Of a stretch of DNA of 21,504 bases, positions 14,452 through 21,068 are shown piece by piece (within the stretch, counting starts at the first letter, position 1; each line of letters begins with the position of its first letter). The notes beneath the pieces were generated by a model. That model was not told the origin of the DNA and did not search any database. It saw nothing but the letters and a program-made list of their open reading frames with translations. Source of the stretch: a virus. Position numbers and translations under genes: made by a program. The DNA is taken from IMG/VR virus record IMGVR_UViG_3300028612_000558, positions 1-21,504 of that record; one strand, given 5' to 3'.

Positions 14452-16158
14452 ATGGCTATATCTTTATCAAAATTAACAGCCCTGGAAGCTGCGTTAGAGT
14501 ATCTGCTTAAAGCTGCTCCTGGGGAGAAGCTTGAGTATCTTGCCCCTGGAGAAAAACCTCCAGGCGAGATTCCAATACGTACTACTCGCCGTGGGGCTAG
14601 AGGGTATTACCCCTCTGAGGTTGCTGGGGGAGAGGAAGAAGCTCCTGCTGCGGTAGCTGCAGAACCTGACGATGTAGAACTTCCTGAAGAAGAACGGGAG
14701 ATAGAGACTGTAAGTGCCTCTCCACCTGAATTCCGTACTCTTCATTCTGATGAACTTCCTCAACGTGAACCTTGGGAAATGCCAGATTCTTTTCAGGAAT
14801 TTAAAGAACGAAGAAGTCAATCGGCGCAAGTTGGTTCTGATAAATATCAGAAAAATGAGGAACAGAGAGCAAAGATTGCTGAACAGTTTGAAAGTGTTGC
14901 TAAAGATTTAGAAAATAAATTACAAAAAGTAGAACGTAACCATCAGCCATTTTTAGGCAGTTCGATTGATATTTCTAAATTAACTGTTGATTCTATTGAA
15001 CATGTTGGTTTTACCGATGGTGAAGTGCAGGGTTCACCACATCAAACAGGTTTAGGTGTTAATTCTGAGGGTAATTTCACTGTTACTATAGAGGGAAAAC
15101 CCTTTATTTATAAAATTGCTGAAGGAGAAAATCGAGCAGAACAACTGGCTTATACTATTGATAGAGCTTTAGGATTAAATATTGTTCCATACGTTAAAGC
15201 TCATAATATGAATGTTGATAAGTTAAATGAAATTTTTAGTAAGGCTCAAAATGAGAATATACCTCCCAATATTTTAGATGATTTACGAGAGAGAACTGTA
15301 GGAGCAGAGTCAGGACATTTTCAAGAATTTTGTGAAAACTGTATTACTGACTCTGATGAAAAACAAGAAGCTATTGCTGATATGTTACTTAGTAAAGAAG
15401 GTAGAGAAGAATTTATTAAACTAGCATTGTTAGACTTTGTTACAAGTAATCCTGACCGTCATTCGAATAACTGGATGGTTACGAAAGATAAAAAGATTTT
15501 AGCTATCGATAATGGTTATGCGGGGGAAGGTGACAGTGTTTTACCTTTCGATGACACAGCTAAGATTACAGTTACTAAGTCTGGTGGCGTAAGAACTGGG
15601 TTTCCTTGGGGAGTACATGAAGCTGTAAAAGCTGCACTTATGGATGATCCAGACAGGAATCCAGATTTATCTGCAAGTTTTCATCAAGATAAAGTTATGC
15701 GTAAAATTGTTAATAACTTAGCTGCTGAAGTCGCAACTACATTTGATAACTATTTTAAAATAGATAAAATGAAAGAGGCTTTAGGTGCTATTAATTGGAA
15801 AATAGCTACTACTGATGATTTAAAGCAAGTAAAAGAACAATTTATTGAAGCAACTACTAATAATCTTAAATCGGCTTTTGCGGCCCCTTATAGTGGAGGT
15901 GGTGGTTGGTCAGGGGAAACTTCATTTTTGACTGATAAATTCTCAACAATGGAAGACTCTCCTCCTATTCTTAGAGAACTTGCGGGGGAAGTAGAACAGT
16001 GGGCTGGGGACTTGTTAGACCGTTTTCGTGGTTGGGTTAAGTTTCCTAAACAATCTAAAATTACTTCACAACCTGACGAACCTGGTGAGGAATTTGCAGG
16101 GGATACACCTCCTGAGATGCAAGGTGGCCCTCGTCAAGGGCGTAGAGGTAGACGTTAA
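14452..16158 (+). CDS. PI3/4-kinase-like (HipA-like) protein with N-terminal YY-module
   Basis: This 568-residue protein has four parts. Residues 6-57 are a module shared with the next protein, ending R-G-A-R-G-Y-Y-P-S-E-V. Residues 58-130 are an acidic, Pro-rich linker, and 131-163 a charged helix, probably coiled coil. Residues about 200-360 carry kinase-like motifs: F-I-Y-K221 (ATP lysine), E230 in the next helix, N333-P-D335-R-H337-S-N-N340 (catalytic Asp and metal Asn) and A-I-D353-N-G (the DFG-like Asp). This order matches phosphatidylinositol 3/4-kinase-like and HipA-type folds rather than classic Ser/Thr kinases. The tail is Gly/Arg-rich (RQGRRGRR). All key residues are present, so it may be an active kinase; whether it acts on protein, lipid or another substrate cannot be told. 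No clear ribosome site precedes the ATG. It adjoins the topoisomerase gene with no spacer. Confidence 0.7.
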   Translation: MAISLSKLTALEAALEYLLKAAPGEKLEYLAPGEKPPGEIPIRTTRRGARGYYPSEVAGGEEEAPAAVAAEPDDVELPEEEREIETVSASPPEFRTLHSDELPQREPWEMPDSFQEFKERRSQSAQVGSDKYQKNEEQRAKIAEQFESVAKDLENKLQKVERNHQPFLGSSIDISKLTVDSIEHVGFTDGEVQGSPHQTGLGVNSEGNFTVTIEGKPFIYKIAEGENRAEQLAYTIDRALGLNIVPYVKAHNMNVDKLNEIFSKAQNENIPPNILDDLRERTVGAESGHFQEFCENCITDSDEKQEAIADMLLSKEGREEFIKLALLDFVTSNPDRHSNNWMVTKDKKILAIDNGYAGEGDSVLPFDDTAKITVTKSGGVRTGFPWGVHEAVKAALMDDPDRNPDLSASFHQDKVMRKIVNNLAAEVATTFDNYFKIDKMKEALGAINWKIATTDDLKQVKEQFIEATTNNLKSAFAAPYSGGGGWSGETSFLTDKFSTMEDSPPILRELAGEVEQWAGDLLDRFRGWVKFPKQSKITSQPDEPGEEFAGDTPPEMQGGPRQGRRGRR

Positions 16159-18228
16159 ATGTCTGTTGTAACTATTTATAATCAAGGAAAACTTCAATAT
16201 GTTGTTTTGCCTTCTCGTGAAGTAGTTTCTAGGTATCCTGATGATGATGCTCGGTCAATTCAGAATGCTGAACAGTCTCCTTTATGGAGTAATAAAGAGA
16301 TACGAAAGCGTATTCAAGCCGAAGGCACTAAGTTTTTTAAATATAATGCGGATAAATTAGATAAATCTCTTAGTATGGATGACTCTAATGGGAAGATGTC
16401 AGATGGGTTTTTCCTGTATCTAGCATATAAACGTTTTCAGAATCAACAGAGTCAAGCATATTTTATAAAAGATGAGGATGTAAATAATTTACTTCGTTCC
16501 CCATCAACAGATGATATTAAGAAGAGTCAAGATTTTTCTAAATTATTAGTTTTAAATACTGCGGTAGAGTATTTAGTTAAAGCAAAACATGGTGAAAAGT
16601 TAGAATACTTAGGGCCGGGGGAAAATCCACCTGGAGATACCAAAGTACATACGACGAGCCGTGGCGCACATGGATATTACCCATCAGAAGTAGATCAACA
16701 GCCAGTTAAGCCTGTAGGACGTGATTTAGAACCTGAAGGTATTAGAGAAGTTGCAGGAATTCAGGCTCCTGAACTAGATGTTGATGATGACGATGACGAC
16801 GATGAAGAAGAACGGGTCAGAGGTCCAAAAGAAACAGATGAATCTTTTGTGCAAAGGATGCAAAAACAAGGTTTTCGACCTGTTGAAGAATTAATAAAGA
16901 AATTCTCAAAAATAACGAAAGAGGAGAAAGACAAGTTAATCCGTGAAGCTACGTTAGCTGGACAAGGAGATGGTACTGATAAAACATTAATCACTCCTAA
17001 TGTCGTTATCACTAATGAAGAAGGGAAACCTATTCAAATCACTACTGGTGATGGACAGATTCAAGCTATTCAAATCTATGACTCACAACATCCAGAGAGG
17101 GGTGGGAAGAAGCATCTGTATTTTAACCCTAGTGTAAAAGATCCTACGAATAAAGACAGGCATCAAGTTGAATGGAGAGATGTACAGGGACATACGAATA
17201 AAACTTATGCTATTGCGTATACCAAGGGTCAAGCAGTAGCGAAGTTTAATCGAACCAAACGTTTAAATGCTGTTATTCCCAGGATTGAAAAGCGTTGTTC
17301 ACGAGATATAACTAATTCAGCTACTCCTGCTCGTACTAGAGACGCAGCATTAGCTGTGGCAATCATTCACGATACTTTTCGTAGAGTTGGTAAAGGTAGG
17401 TCTAAAGTTTATTGGGATGGCAAAGACGGACGACCTGGACCGAAAAAAAATAAAGATGGTAAGTTTATTTATGAGTACACACCTACTTTTGGTGTGACAA
17501 GTATGCAAGCGCAGCATATCCAAGTTAAAGGAAAAAAGGTTTACCTAGAATTTTTAGGTAAAAAGGGTAAATTAAATCAAGTTGAAGTCACTGATGATGT
17601 AGTTAAGAAAGAATTAATAAGTCGTAAGAAAGCTAGTAAGTCTAAGACTGATAAGATTATTGACGTAACAGAACCCACTGTTAATGCGTATATAAAAGAT
17701 ATTTCTGGTGGAGATTTTACTGCTAAAGATTTTCGTACTTATCATGGAACTCGGATTGCTGCTGATGTAGTAGTTAAGATAAAGATTCCTAAGATTGATA
17801 GAGCTAAATTTAATGCGGCGATGCAACGTAACGTTATTAAGGGTATTATTACTAACGCTCAAGAATGGAAAGAAGCTGCATTTCTATTTGCCATGAAAGT
17901 TCATGCCAAAGCTAAAGCAGACTTAGTTGGTGAAGTTGTGGCAGCAAGGCTTAATAATACCAAGGGCATTGCTATAGATAAATATATCAATCCTGAAGTC
18001 TTTAGTGATTGGCATAGTGCTTTTGAAGCTGAAACACAACAATTGATGAGAGCTAGATTTCCTAAAGATGCTGTGAAACTTGCTCAAGATTGGGTTTCTG
18101 CGCTAAATAAGAAGAATTACGAAGGCAAAGGGTTAGATAATCCTAGAAAACCTAAAAATTGGAAGAAAGGAGATGTCGTGCCTGCAGGAGTAGTACCTAA
18201 ACCTAAAAAAGCTAAAGGAAAAAATTAA
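16159..18228 (+). CDS. Type IB DNA topoisomerase with long N-terminal extension
   Basis: The C-terminal half (about residues 325-615 of 689) matches the poxvirus/bacterial type IB topoisomerases, which relax supercoils by transient single-strand cuts. The catalytic set is complete: R409 (FRRVGK, vaccinia R130), K468 (FLGKKG, K167), R526 (AKDFRTYHG, R223), N600 (NNTKG, the bacterial Asn in place of H265) and the nucleophile Y609 (DKYINP, Y274), nine residues after N600 as in vaccinia. The GGDFTAKDFRT segment is diagnostic. The first 125 residues are unrecognised. Residues 127-178 repeat the YY-module of the preceding protein, 208-218 are an all-acidic Asp/Glu run, and the tail is Lys-rich. A ribosome site (GAGGTAG) precedes the ATG, which directly follows the kinase-like stop. 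Confidence 0.88.
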   Translation: MSVVTIYNQGKLQYVVLPSREVVSRYPDDDARSIQNAEQSPLWSNKEIRKRIQAEGTKFFKYNADKLDKSLSMDDSNGKMSDGFFLYLAYKRFQNQQSQAYFIKDEDVNNLLRSPSTDDIKKSQDFSKLLVLNTAVEYLVKAKHGEKLEYLGPGENPPGDTKVHTTSRGAHGYYPSEVDQQPVKPVGRDLEPEGIREVAGIQAPELDVDDDDDDDEEERVRGPKETDESFVQRMQKQGFRPVEELIKKFSKITKEEKDKLIREATLAGQGDGTDKTLITPNVVITNEEGKPIQITTGDGQIQAIQIYDSQHPERGGKKHLYFNPSVKDPTNKDRHQVEWRDVQGHTNKTYAIAYTKGQAVAKFNRTKRLNAVIPRIEKRCSRDITNSATPARTRDAALAVAIIHDTFRRVGKGRSKVYWDGKDGRPGPKKNKDGKFIYEYTPTFGVTSMQAQHIQVKGKKVYLEFLGKKGKLNQVEVTDDVVKKELISRKKASKSKTDKIIDVTEPTVNAYIKDISGGDFTAKDFRTYHGTRIAADVVVKIKIPKIDRAKFNAAMQRNVIKGIITNAQEWKEAAFLFAMKVHAKAKADLVGEVVAARLNNTKGIAIDKYINPEVFSDWHSAFEAETQQLMRARFPKDAVKLAQDWVSALNKKNYEGKGLDNPRKPKNWKKGDVVPAGVVPKPKKAKGKN

Positions 18229-18231
18229 GTA

Positions 18232-18369
18232 ATGTCACCTACTAGCTGGAAACAATGTCGTCAATGTTTTCGTAAACAGTCTAGAAGGCATATCGGAGAC
18301 TATTGTGGGCCATGTGAAGCTAGTCAGCGTAAAAAGGCTAAAAAGGCTAAAAAACAAGCTCAAAAATAG
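18232..18369 (+). CDS. Small zinc-ribbon protein (45 aa)
   Basis: This short frame has two C-X2-C knuckles, C9/C12 (CRQC) and C25/C28 (CGPC), with a 12-residue spacer, the layout of a treble-clef or zinc-ribbon metal site. The last 15 residues are a Lys/Ala repeat (K-K-A-K-K-A-K-K), a likely nucleic-acid-binding tail. It starts three bases after the topoisomerase stop, with AAGGA about 12 bases upstream, a weak and distant ribosome site. It ends at TAG, one base before the -35 box of the next promoter. Resemblance to short HNH-like or ribosomal-type zinc fingers is possible, but no HNH residues are present. The function is unknown; the metal site is the strongest evidence that it is real. Confidence 0.65.
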   Translation: MSPTSWKQCRQCFRKQSRRHIGDYCGPCEASQRKKAKKAKKQAQK

Positions 18370-18399
18370 TTGACATTTGGTGTCTATCTTTAGTATACT
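18370..18399 (+). promoter_or_regulatory. Sigma70-type promoter for the thyX gene group
   Basis: A perfect -35 box TTGACA (18370-18375) and a -10 box TATACT (18394-18399) are 18 bp apart. The predicted start near 18406 leaves a leader of about 13 bases that just includes the ribosome site GAGGT (18408-18412) of the gene at 18419. It would drive the small acidic gene, thyX and the genes after it. Confidence 0.7.
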
Positions 18400-18418
18400 T
18401 ATAGTCTGAGGTAGTGCA

Positions 18419-18634
18419 ATGGCGAAGGATGATCAAGCTTTACAGAACCTTTTCAATACCGTTCATTACAATGAACGTTATATTGATGCGAAGGAAGATG
18501 TAGGGGAGATAGAAGTTCCCGAAGAAGACGAAGATGAAGTAACCCTGTCTCCAGAACAACAATTAGCTGAAATGTCAGATGATGAATTTGATACATTTTT
18601 AGAAGCTCATTTTATAGCGAAAAGAAATAGATGA
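18419..18634 (+). CDS. Small acidic hypothetical protein (71 aa)
   Basis: The function is not recognised. Roughly residues 24-64 are highly acidic (E-V-P-E-E-D-E-D-E-V, then M-S-D-D-E-F-D-T-F-L-E-A), and the end is basic (KRNR). It has no cysteines and no membrane segment. Small acidic phage proteins are often DNA mimics or regulators, but nothing here is specific. The ATG has a good ribosome site (GAGGT, six bases away) and is the first start after the promoter at 18370-18399. The stop overlaps the thyX ATG (ATGA), so the two are translationally coupled. Confidence 0.65.
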   Translation: MAKDDQALQNLFNTVHYNERYIDAKEDVGEIEVPEEDEDEVTLSPEQQLAEMSDDEFDTFLEAHFIAKRNR

Positions 18635-19410
18635 TCATTGAACCAAAAGTTTTTCTTATTGGCGAATCTATAGTTAATAAGGAAGGTCTTAGTGCCTTCC
18701 TGACGCATTTAGGTGTACCTGAATGGACTTCTGATGCAGGTACTGACATAGAACTTTTAACAGAAGTGTATGGACGTGCTTGTTATAAATCTTTTGGTAC
18801 TGATTTAAATCCTAATATCACACGAGTAAGATCTTCCAATCATGCCTATATTTCTAATATTATAGAAAAAGGTGATGGCTCAGTCTTAGAACATGGAGTT
18901 GTGAATTTCTTTTTCTGTGATGTAAGCCGGGTATTTACACATGAATTAGTTAGACATCGTGTGGGAACGGCTATGTCTCAGGAGTCTTTACGGTATGTAA
19001 GGCTTACTGATTTAGATTGGTATGCTCCTATATGTATTCAAGAAGATAGTCAGGCTATGTCTATTTTTGCTAAGACATTTGAGGAACTATCTGCTCTTCA
19101 AAAGGAAATGGCTGAATTATTTGAATTAGATGCACCTGGTTCCTTTGATAGAAAAAAGAAAATAACTTCGGCTATGCGGCGAATTGCTCCAATTGGACTA
19201 GCTACGAATATAGGTTGGAGTTGTAATATTCGGACTTTACGTCATGTTATTGAGATGCGTACTTCACCTTGGTCAGAAGAAGAAATACGTTTAGTTTTTG
19301 CTAAAGTTGCTGAAATAGCTATTAATAAATGGCCTAATCTATTCAAAGATTATAATATGGAAATAATTGACGACTTGCCTACTTATACTACGGTGAATCG
19401 TAAGGTTTAA
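18631..19410 (+). CDS. thyX: Flavin-dependent thymidylate synthase ThyX
   Basis: ThyX methylates dUMP to dTMP with FAD, NADPH and methylene-tetrahydrofolate. Family marks in the 259 residues are A-C-Y-K-S-F (50-55), S-V-L-E-H88, F-F-F, the signature R108-H-R110 ... S119-L-R121-Y, and the C-terminal N-I-R-T-L-R-H ... R-T-S-P-W-S-E-E-E-I-R. The signature is odd: the usual form is RHR-X7-S, here RHR-X8-S (V-G-T-A-M-S-Q-E between R110 and S119), one residue longer. The bases at 18952-18993 read cleanly, with no sign of a frameshift. Together with the class II reductase it gives the phage its own dNTP and dTMP supply. Confidence 0.9.
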   Translation: MIIEPKVFLIGESIVNKEGLSAFLTHLGVPEWTSDAGTDIELLTEVYGRACYKSFGTDLNPNITRVRSSNHAYISNIIEKGDGSVLEHGVVNFFFCDVSRVFTHELVRHRVGTAMSQESLRYVRLTDLDWYAPICIQEDSQAMSIFAKTFEELSALQKEMAELFELDAPGSFDRKKKITSAMRRIAPIGLATNIGWSCNIRTLRHVIEMRTSPWSEEEIRLVFAKVAEIAINKWPNLFKDYNMEIIDDLPTYTTVNRKV

Positions 19411-19421
19411 ATTGGTAAAAT

Positions 19422-19760
19422 ATGCTATATTGTAAAGGTCATATGGATAGGACGATGCCTGTGCCACGTAATATCAAGTCTATGGAATTATCTTCAGAGA
19501 ACATTGATGATCTTCTTTGCCATATATTAGAAACAATAATGGTATATGAATATCCTACTCCTTCTATTTTTTCTGCCCTAACTCGATTAAGTATAGTTAG
19601 TTTTTTACGAGGGCGGGACGTGCAAAAAGATCTTGAATTAGTTGCAGTAGATGTGTTTAGACAGTTAAGTGAATTTTCTCAGCAAGATTCTAAGTATGAT
19701 TGGTTTGTAGACTGGTCGAAAAAATTAGTAAATACCCTTAGTTCACGGAAGGTTGAATGA
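19422..19760 (+). CDS. Hypothetical protein (112 aa)
   Basis: I do not recognise this protein. Three starts are possible: ATG 19422 (after GGT, weak), ATG 19443 (AAAGG four bases upstream) and ATG 19455. The second has the best ribosome site and would give 105 residues. The body is helical (residues 23-45 and 48-60), then a third helix with V-Q-K-D-L-E-L-V-A-V-D-V-F-R-Q-L, and ends W-F-V-D-W-S-K-K-L. It has no motif, signal peptide or membrane segment. It lies 11 bases after thyX and overlaps the next gene by four bases (ATGA). Confidence 0.6.
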   Translation: MLYCKGHMDRTMPVPRNIKSMELSSENIDDLLCHILETIMVYEYPTPSIFSALTRLSIVSFLRGRDVQKDLELVAVDVFRQLSEFSQQDSKYDWFVDWSKKLVNTLSSRKVE

Positions 19761-20182
19761 TTTATTGTAATATCAATGAATGTAAAAATTGGTTACCGTT
19801 GCAGGAAATTCATCACATGAAGAATAAGCCTGGGTTTAAGCCTATTGGTAAACTTGATGAATATAGAGGCCGCTGTAGTTTTTCTGCTATTCAAATTAAT
19901 TCTACTACAGCTATAAGTCTTCATACTAAACAAATATTAGCCGTCTGTGGTAGTTATAATACTAGCTCTCCTAAGACTTTTAAGTGTGACGAGAGTCGGT
20001 GTTTACATTATATAGATGACAATAAATGTGACAAAATTAGATATGAGGAGGATTTATACATAGATAAGACGACTGCTTTTATAGGGGCGGAGAAGACAGA
20101 AGTGCCTAGGTGTAAGGTATTTGCTCATCGTTGGCGAGAAAATGCCTTTGATTGGGGAAAAGCGGCTCAAGGGATATTTTAA
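19757..20182 (+). CDS. Cysteine-rich hypothetical protein (141 aa)
   Basis: The function is not recognised. Eight cysteines (C4, C9, C40, C64, C77, C82, C91, C119) are arranged as C-X4-C near both the N-terminus and the middle (CNINEC, CDESRC). They could form one or two zinc or iron-sulphur sites. There is no signal peptide, so disulphides are less likely. A conserved-looking block D-E-Y-R-G-R-C sits at 34-40. The C-terminal part is basic and aromatic (H-R-W-R-E-N-A-F-D-W-G). It is coupled to the previous gene by ATGA and followed by a 56-base AT-rich gap. Confidence 0.6.
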   Translation: MIYCNINECKNWLPLQEIHHMKNKPGFKPIGKLDEYRGRCSFSAIQINSTTAISLHTKQILAVCGSYNTSSPKTFKCDESRCLHYIDDNKCDKIRYEEDLYIDKTTAFIGAEKTEVPRCKVFAHRWRENAFDWGKAAQGIF

Positions 20183-20238
20183 TATTCAATACTTTTAAAT
20201 TTCATAAATAATATTTATTTGTTATAATGGAGGATAAT

Positions 20239-20580
20239 ATGTCAAAGTTTCCAGAATATGGGGAAGGAGACTTTTCCTTGATGGTAGACCCTTTTACCGG
20301 ACGAGTAGCTTTAATCTGCCCCGCTCCGATAATCGCTTTTGATGACATAGGTGAATTTAATGAATGGGTTAATGGTTTACTAGATGCCATTCCTCAAATT
20401 ACTCTGTCTTTAAATGCTACGCTGAATAAGGCTCCTGAGCTTCCTATTACACAGGATTATGCTTCTACGGTGATTGAAACATGGCAAACACAGATAATGG
20501 AAAGTTTGGGAAAAACCCAAAAGAAGACTGGACGAAAAAAATCCGTGAAGAATCCAAAAGGCTCTACGAGCGAGGAATAA
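20239..20580 (+). CDS. Hypothetical protein upstream of the terminase genes (113 aa)
   Basis: The function is not recognised. The ATG at 20239 is chosen because GGAGG (20229-20233) lies five bases before it; an in-frame ATG at 20227 overlaps that ribosome site. The first 35 residues look beta-rich (F-S-L-M-V-D-P-F-T-G-R-V-A-L-I-C). An acidic helix follows (EFNEWVNGLLDAI), and the end is basic and disordered (KKTGRKKSVKNPKGS). The last 100 bases overlap the small-terminase candidate in another frame. An in-frame A_AAA_AAA at 20535-20541 could allow a -1 shift into that frame. Confidence 0.55.
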   Translation: MSKFPEYGEGDFSLMVDPFTGRVALICPAPIIAFDDIGEFNEWVNGLLDAIPQITLSLNATLNKAPELPITQDYASTVIETWQTQIMESLGKTQKKTGRKKSVKNPKGSTSEE

Positions 20581-21068
20581 CTCTTGTCTCAATAAGTGAG
20601 CAACTTGGAGTCCCATTTGAGTTGCTCACTTCTTGGCAATTTATGGAACAATGGGATGTTTTACCAGAGACATTAATTATTGGGGAGGATGCATTTCCTA
20701 CTGCTATAGAAAAAGTAGAAATCAATCCACCTGAGTCTATTTATAATCAAACTTCTACAGATTTAACTAATACAGCTAATGCAAAGCTTTTAGAAGGATA
20801 TGAATTAGTAAGTAATGTAGCTCAAGAAGCTATATTAAATGAAAATATAAAATTTAAAGATAAAAAGCAGGCTTCTGAGGCTCTTATTGAGAGTTTAAAG
20901 GGGCAAGTTTCTTTGTTAGGTGCTGACTTATCTCAGCAATTCTTATTAGATGTGGCGCAGATAATACGTGAAGAAATTACAGACCAAGAAGTTCTCCAAA
21001 GACTCGGAGTCAAACTCACAGCCCTTGGTAGACTTTACAATACTAGGATCGCTGCTCCAAAATCCTAG
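20481..21068 (+). CDS. Small terminase subunit candidate (HTH protein)
   Basis: This is probably the DNA-recognition subunit of the packaging motor. The evidence is position directly before a large-terminase gene, size (195 residues) and a helix-turn-helix-like segment at about residues 25-52 (LYERGITLVSISEQLGV), as in many TerS N-termini. Residues 95-170 are helical and would suit the oligomerisation core (helices around EGYELVSNVAQEAIL and KQASEALIESLKGQV). The ATG lies 100 bases inside the previous gene with only a weak ribosome site (GGTG). A perfect 12-bp inverted repeat lies within its HTH-coding region (20594-20631). An alternative is a different HTH DNA-binding protein. Confidence 0.6.
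   Translation: MANTDNGKFGKNPKEDWTKKIREESKRLYERGITLVSISEQLGVPFELLTSWQFMEQWDVLPETLIIGEDAFPTAIEKVEINPPESIYNQTSTDLTNTANAKLLEGYELVSNVAQEAILNENIKFKDKKQASEALIESLKGQVSLLGADLSQQFLLDVAQIIREEITDQEVLQRLGVKLTALGRLYNTRIAAPKS
20535..20541 (+). promoter_or_regulatory. Candidate -1 ribosomal frameshift heptamer A_AAA_AAA
   Basis: Seven A bases are phased exactly as X_XXY_YYZ in the frame of the gene at 20239. A -1 slip enters the small-terminase frame and would give a 276-residue fusion (101 residues of the first protein, then residue 21 onward of the second). No stable hairpin lies 5-9 bases downstream; the strong one starts 52 bases away. An A run in an AT-rich genome can arise by chance. Confidence 0.3.
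20594..20631. repeat. Perfect 12-bp inverted repeat within the small-terminase candidate gene
   Basis: AAGTGAGCAACT (20594-20605) is exactly repeated in inverse at 20620-20631 (AGTTGCTCACTT). As RNA the stem extends with G-U pairs to about 16 bp around a six-base loop. No T tract follows, so it is not a typical terminator. It starts 14 bases after the stop of the upstream gene. It may be a protein-binding site, possibly for packaging initiation, or an RNA element controlling terminase translation. Confidence 0.55.

Noticed and set aside
14714-14911. Short + strand frame inside the kinase-like gene
   Set aside because: It overlaps a well-supported longer gene in another frame, with no ribosome site and no motif.
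16789-16812. GAT/GAC repeat as a microsatellite
   Set aside because: It is mixed GAT/GAC/GAA coding for an Asp/Glu linker; similar acidic linkers occur in the neighbouring protein.
16761-17012. Minus-strand frame with a long serine run
   Set aside because: It is the complement of the Asp/Glu-rich stretch in the topoisomerase gene and shows no independent support. The same holds for the other minus-strand frames, which all lie opposite well-supported + strand genes.
20220-20228. Extended -10 box (TGTTATAAT) before the gene at 20239
   Set aside because: The -35 region is poor, and transcription would start after the ribosome site GGAGG, leaving the gene without it.
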